Positions 63,535 to 64,000 of a DNA stretch of 64,000 bases are shown one piece after another. A program made the translations under genes and the position numbers. The notes under the pieces were generated by a model, which worked only from the letters and a program-made list of their open reading frames with translations, ran no database searches and was not told the DNA's origin. The first letter of the stretch is position 1, and each line of letters opens with the position of its first letter. Source of the stretch: Porphyridium purpureum (taxonomy: Eukaryota > Rhodophyta > Bangiophyceae > Porphyridiales > Porphyridiaceae); contig VRMN01000002.1 of NCBI GenBank assembly GCA_008690995.1, positions 806,001-870,000 on the forward strand, given 5' to 3'.

Positions 63535-64000
63535 ATGGCGTTCTCGAGCAGTCTGGGTGCCTTCATAGTAGCGCCGCTCGGGCGCCCAGTGCGCACGCAT
63601 GTACCGCGCACGTGCGTAACGCGTAGAGCGCGGCCTCGCACCTCGGCGCGCATGAGTGTCCACGACATTAATTCGCTAGGCGATTACGTGAGCCACATGG
63701 TGTGGATTGCATCGGCGGCGACAATTGCTATCTATGGCTCCAAGGTGACGGAAGAGCAGCGCACGCGACAGGCGAGAAAGGAGCAAGAGCGCATTCTTGC
63801 CGAGGAAGAGAAAACCAGAAAGTGGGAACGTTTGGTGGAGGGAGAAAGCAGGAGTCTGCTCATCGGTGATGACCGGCGCCAGCCTCAGTGGCTCCCGACA
63901 ATCGATGACTTTGCGGACGCCACTGAGCTAATGGAGAAAGAAAGGAAAGAAGCGTCCAAGAAGCAAAACGGAGCGCTGTCATCTGCGGATGCGTATCAAG
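63535..64000 (+). CDS. Partial gene, predicted plastid membrane protein of unknown function
   Basis: From the ATG at 63535 a frame runs 155 codons to the window edge. The first 40 residues (MAFSSSLGAFIVAPLGRPVR, then RTCVTRRARPRTSA) are a textbook plastid transit peptide. A single membrane segment follows (MVWIASAATIAIYGSKV), then a charged coiled-coil stretch (EEQRTRQARKEQERILAEEE) and WLPTIDDFADATELMEKERK. I do not recognise the family. The C-terminus lies outside the window. Confidence 0.65.
   Translation, partial: MAFSSSLGAFIVAPLGRPVRTHVPRTCVTRRARPRTSARMSVHDINSLGDYVSHMVWIASAATIAIYGSKVTEEQRTRQARKEQERILAEEEKTRKWERLVEGESRSLLIGDDRRQPQWLPTIDDFADATELMEKERKEASKKQNGALSSADAYQ

Noticed and set aside
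1-64000. Search for tRNA, rRNA, CRISPR arrays and mobile elements
   Set aside because: I saw no T-loop/anticodon arrangement fitting a tRNA, no rRNA-like stretch, no repeat-spacer array, and no transposase, reverse transcriptase, integrase or capsid sequence. Small structured RNAs cannot be excluded by eye.

Overview
The window looks like nuclear DNA of a unicellular red alga, most likely an intron-poor mesophilic form such as Porphyridium; the species is inferred, not proven. The reasons are these. Nearly every gene is one uninterrupted frame, and I found only one convincing spliceosomal intron, in LSM3. Nuclear genes encode plastid proteins with targeting extensions (a TatA/B-type translocase subunit and a TL29-like lumenal protein with a twin-arginine signal). 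A phosphoglucan, water dikinase starts directly with its starch-binding domain and has no transit peptide, as expected for cytosolic floridean starch. There are also typical eukaryotic nuclear, Golgi and proteasome genes (SUN protein, golgin-84, PA200, borealin-like protein, NCBP3, AMMECR1).

Layout. 0-8.5 kb: a partial gene, mitochondrial uL22, spliced LSM3, an RMD1/RMND1 protein, an HNH protein and a C2-C2 protein. 8.7-17.1 kb: a large secreted CHRD-like protein ending in a hedgehog-type Hint domain, a membrane alpha/beta hydrolase and a myristoylated copine. 17.7-24.9 kb: TatA/B, phosphoglucan water dikinase, a LicD/fukutin-like protein, an orphan and a secreted DOMON protein. 25.7-31.4 kb: the TWINKLE-like cluster described below. 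31.5-50.3 kb: TL29-like protein, NCBP3, a PH-domain AGC kinase, a YjeF_N protein, a borealin-like protein, CDPK, a BRE1-like protein, a TMEM254-like protein, AMMECR1, golgin-84 and a SUN protein. 51.2-64 kb: PA200/Blm10, a PiT phosphate transporter, xylulokinase, a HugZ-like protein and a partial plastid-type gene.

The most striking region is 25.7-31.4 kb. The parts of a T7 gp4/TWINKLE organellar primase-helicase, normally one polypeptide, are encoded there by separate genes on one strand: two paralogous zinc-ribbon proteins, one primase core/TOPRIM protein, and one RecA-type helicase whose motifs match TWINKLE closely. Each gene has its own start and stop, and most have a presequence-like N-terminus.

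A second system-level signal is a 7-bp element, GTACAGT/ACTGTAC. It is strongly concentrated in intergenic DNA, often in pairs spaced 11 or 13 bp apart. It lies upstream of uL22m, the RMD1-like gene, the first zinc-ribbon gene and the helicase gene, all likely mitochondrial, and upstream of a few others. It may be a promoter element of a mitochondrial gene-expression set, but that link is inference.
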